Below are positions 5,288 to 6,127 of a stretch of 6,127 bases of DNA, piece after piece (within the stretch, counting starts at the first letter, position 1; every line of letters begins with the position of its first letter). A model generated the notes under the pieces. That model did not search any database. It was not told where the DNA came from and saw nothing but the letters and a program-made list of their open reading frames with translations. Made by a program: the position numbers and the translations under genes. Source of the DNA: Synechococcales cyanobacterium PMM_0003 (GTDB lineage Bacteria > Cyanobacteriota > Cyanobacteriia > Pseudanabaenales > Pseudanabaenaceae); assembly GCA_949128015.1 (NCBI GenBank), contig CASBRC010000086.1, positions 1 to 6,127 on the forward strand. The letters run 5' to 3'.

Positions 5288-5293
5288 TATAAT
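5288..5293 (+). promoter_or_regulatory. Perfect -10 hexamer just before the glycosyltransferase start
   Basis: TATAAT ends seven bases before ATG 5301. If active, transcription would start at or beside the ATG and give a leaderless message. No good -35 is visible upstream and no ribosome site precedes the ATG, so this is only a candidate. Confidence 0.25.
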
Positions 5294-5300
5294 CGTCATA

Positions 5301-6127
5301 ATGAAACAACATATTCTATTTATTTTGCCGTATCTCAATCAAGGTGGTACAGAAAAACAAGCTCTCAGTCTGATCAAAGGACTAGGCGATCGCTACAAAA
5401 TATCGCTCCTAGCTCCCGACGGCAAAGGAGCGCCCAAATTCCGAGAATTACCCATCACTCAGCGCAAATTTACAAGATGGGATTTTAATTTTTTTAAAGG
5501 TCTACCCGAACTTATTACAGGAATCAAAGAGATTCAAAAAGAACAAAAAATTAACCTTGTACATGTTCATGGCGCACATGAATTAATGCTACCCGTGCGT
5601 CTGACATTAGGGAAAGTACCAATAATTTTCACAGTTCATGGCTATCATGGCGAAAGCGCAAAACTTAGTTATCAACTTTCCTGCTTGTTTAATAATTGGT
5701 TTGCTAATCAAGTAATTGCAGTCTGTGAAGCAGAATATAACCTTTTGTGCGAATTAGGATTAAAACCACAAAAGCTTAATTTGATTTATAACGGAGTTAA
5801 AGAGCCTATTCTTGATGCGGCAAAATCAATAGAACTAGCACAGAGATTTAATCTCGATCCTACTACTCAACTTATTCTCGGTACAGCCGCGCGACTCGAT
5901 GAAGCAAAAGGGCTAACATACTTACTCAAAGCCTTCGCTAAACTCCCCTCTCCCTCAGCGAGAGGGGGGGAGGGAGATCTTCGTTTAGTAATCGCAGGTA
6001 ATGGAGATCTAGAAACTGCTCTGAAACAAGAAGCTCAAGAACTAGGGATTTGCGATCGCGTTATTTTTACAGGCTATCTCGACGACTTACCCAACTTGAT
6101 GCAGTTATTTGATATTTTTGTATTGCC
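5301..6127 (+). CDS. GT4-family glycosyltransferase, N-terminal part, cut by the right window edge
   Basis: The frame is open for 275 codons from ATG 5301 to the window end. The N-terminal Rossmann half begins ILFILPYLNQGGTEKQALSL (5-24), where the Gly-rich loop followed by Glu is typical of GT4 glycosyltransferases. Further marks are VHVHGAHE (87-94), FTVHGYHG (110-117), VIAVCEAE (138-145) and IYNGV (162-166). The C-terminal half starts at GTAARLDEAKG (194-204), with R198 and K203 at the expected donor-phosphate-binding positions, then LRLVIAGNGD (227-236) and VIFTGYLDDLPNLM (254-267). It ends in DIFVLP, just before where the conserved E-x7-E segment should lie. Such enzymes transfer a sugar from a nucleotide or lipid donor, commonly in polysaccharide or lipid glycan assembly; the acceptor is unknown. 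Residues 215-225 (LPSPSARGGEG) are encoded by a palindromic repeat and lie in a loop between the two conserved segments. It follows cbiO by 28 bases but is functionally unrelated to metal uptake. Confidence 0.9.
   Translation, partial: MKQHILFILPYLNQGGTEKQALSLIKGLGDRYKISLLAPDGKGAPKFRELPITQRKFTRWDFNFFKGLPELITGIKEIQKEQKINLVHVHGAHELMLPVRLTLGKVPIIFTVHGYHGESAKLSYQLSCLFNNWFANQVIAVCEAEYNLLCELGLKPQKLNLIYNGVKEPILDAAKSIELAQRFNLDPTTQLILGTAARLDEAKGLTYLLKAFAKLPSPSARGGEGDLRLVIAGNGDLETALKQEAQELGICDRVIFTGYLDDLPNLMQLFDIFVL
5943..5975. repeat. Palindromic repeat inserted in frame in the glycosyltransferase gene
   Basis: A pyrimidine-rich arm CTCCCCTCTC (5943-5952) faces the purine-rich arm GAGAGGGGGG (5960-5969), giving a 10-bp stem with one G-T; G/A-rich sequence continues to 5975. 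The composition differs sharply from the surrounding A/T-rich coding sequence. It resembles the C/T-then-G/A palindromes scattered in many cyanobacterial genomes. It is translated as LPSPSARGGEG without breaking the frame. Confidence 0.6.

Larger units (their letters stand above)
429..6059. repeat. HIP1 octamers (GCGATCGC), about 18 copies across the window
   Basis: Copies begin at about 429, 539, 1153, 1281, 1688, 2016, 2648, 3023, 3721, 3745, 3816, 4357, 4438, 4988, 5059, 5151, 5386 and 6052. All but the first two are inside genes. In coding sequence they often give Ala-Ile-Ala or Asp-Arg. This frequency is the main evidence for a cyanobacterial source. The element is an individual 8-base site; the coordinates span the first to the last. 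Confidence 0.9.

Overview
The window comes from a cyanobacterium. The octamer GCGATCGC (HIP1) occurs about 18 times in 6.1 kb, far above chance, and this is a hallmark of many cyanobacterial genomes. Gene content and the dense intergenic hairpins fit a filamentous or Pseudanabaena-like lineage, but the genus is an inference.

Left part (1-386, minus strand): two small genes read leftwards. One encodes a 71-residue protein whose first half resembles the trypsin-co-occurring Trypco1 / CU044_2847-type domain. The other starts 35 bases further on, is cut by the window edge and is unrecognised. A 171-base divergent spacer follows, with a good sigma70-type promoter (454-482) facing right.

Centre-left (558-2249, plus): a 563-residue membrane protein with the order RCK, two-helix pore, RCK. 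It looks like a K+-channel relative, but its pore loop carries TGAGGN where TVGYGD is expected. It is followed by a 314-base gene-free stretch (2250-2563) occupied by a 61-base near-perfect palindrome and a 150-base element built of nested hairpins.

Centre-right (2564-5272, plus): a four-gene cobalt/nickel ECF-type uptake operon. The order is cbiM (substrate-specific membrane subunit), a PDGLE-domain small membrane protein (CbiN-like), cbiQ (T component) and cbiO (ATPase). The proteins would assemble in the inner membrane: CbiM with the small protein captures the metal, CbiQ couples it to the ATPase, and CbiO hydrolyses ATP. I see no cobalamin riboswitch or obvious metal-repressor site upstream. 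Each of the four genes has an inverted repeat straddling its stop codon, which is the most curious structural pattern here.

Right end (5301-6127, plus): the N-terminal 275 codons of a GT4-type glycosyltransferase, cut by the window edge. A palindromic repeat sits in frame inside the coding region. No complete new defence or mobile system is visible. The items most worth pursuing are the stop-codon palindromes, the in-frame palindrome in the glycosyltransferase, the hairpin-array element and the unusual channel filter.
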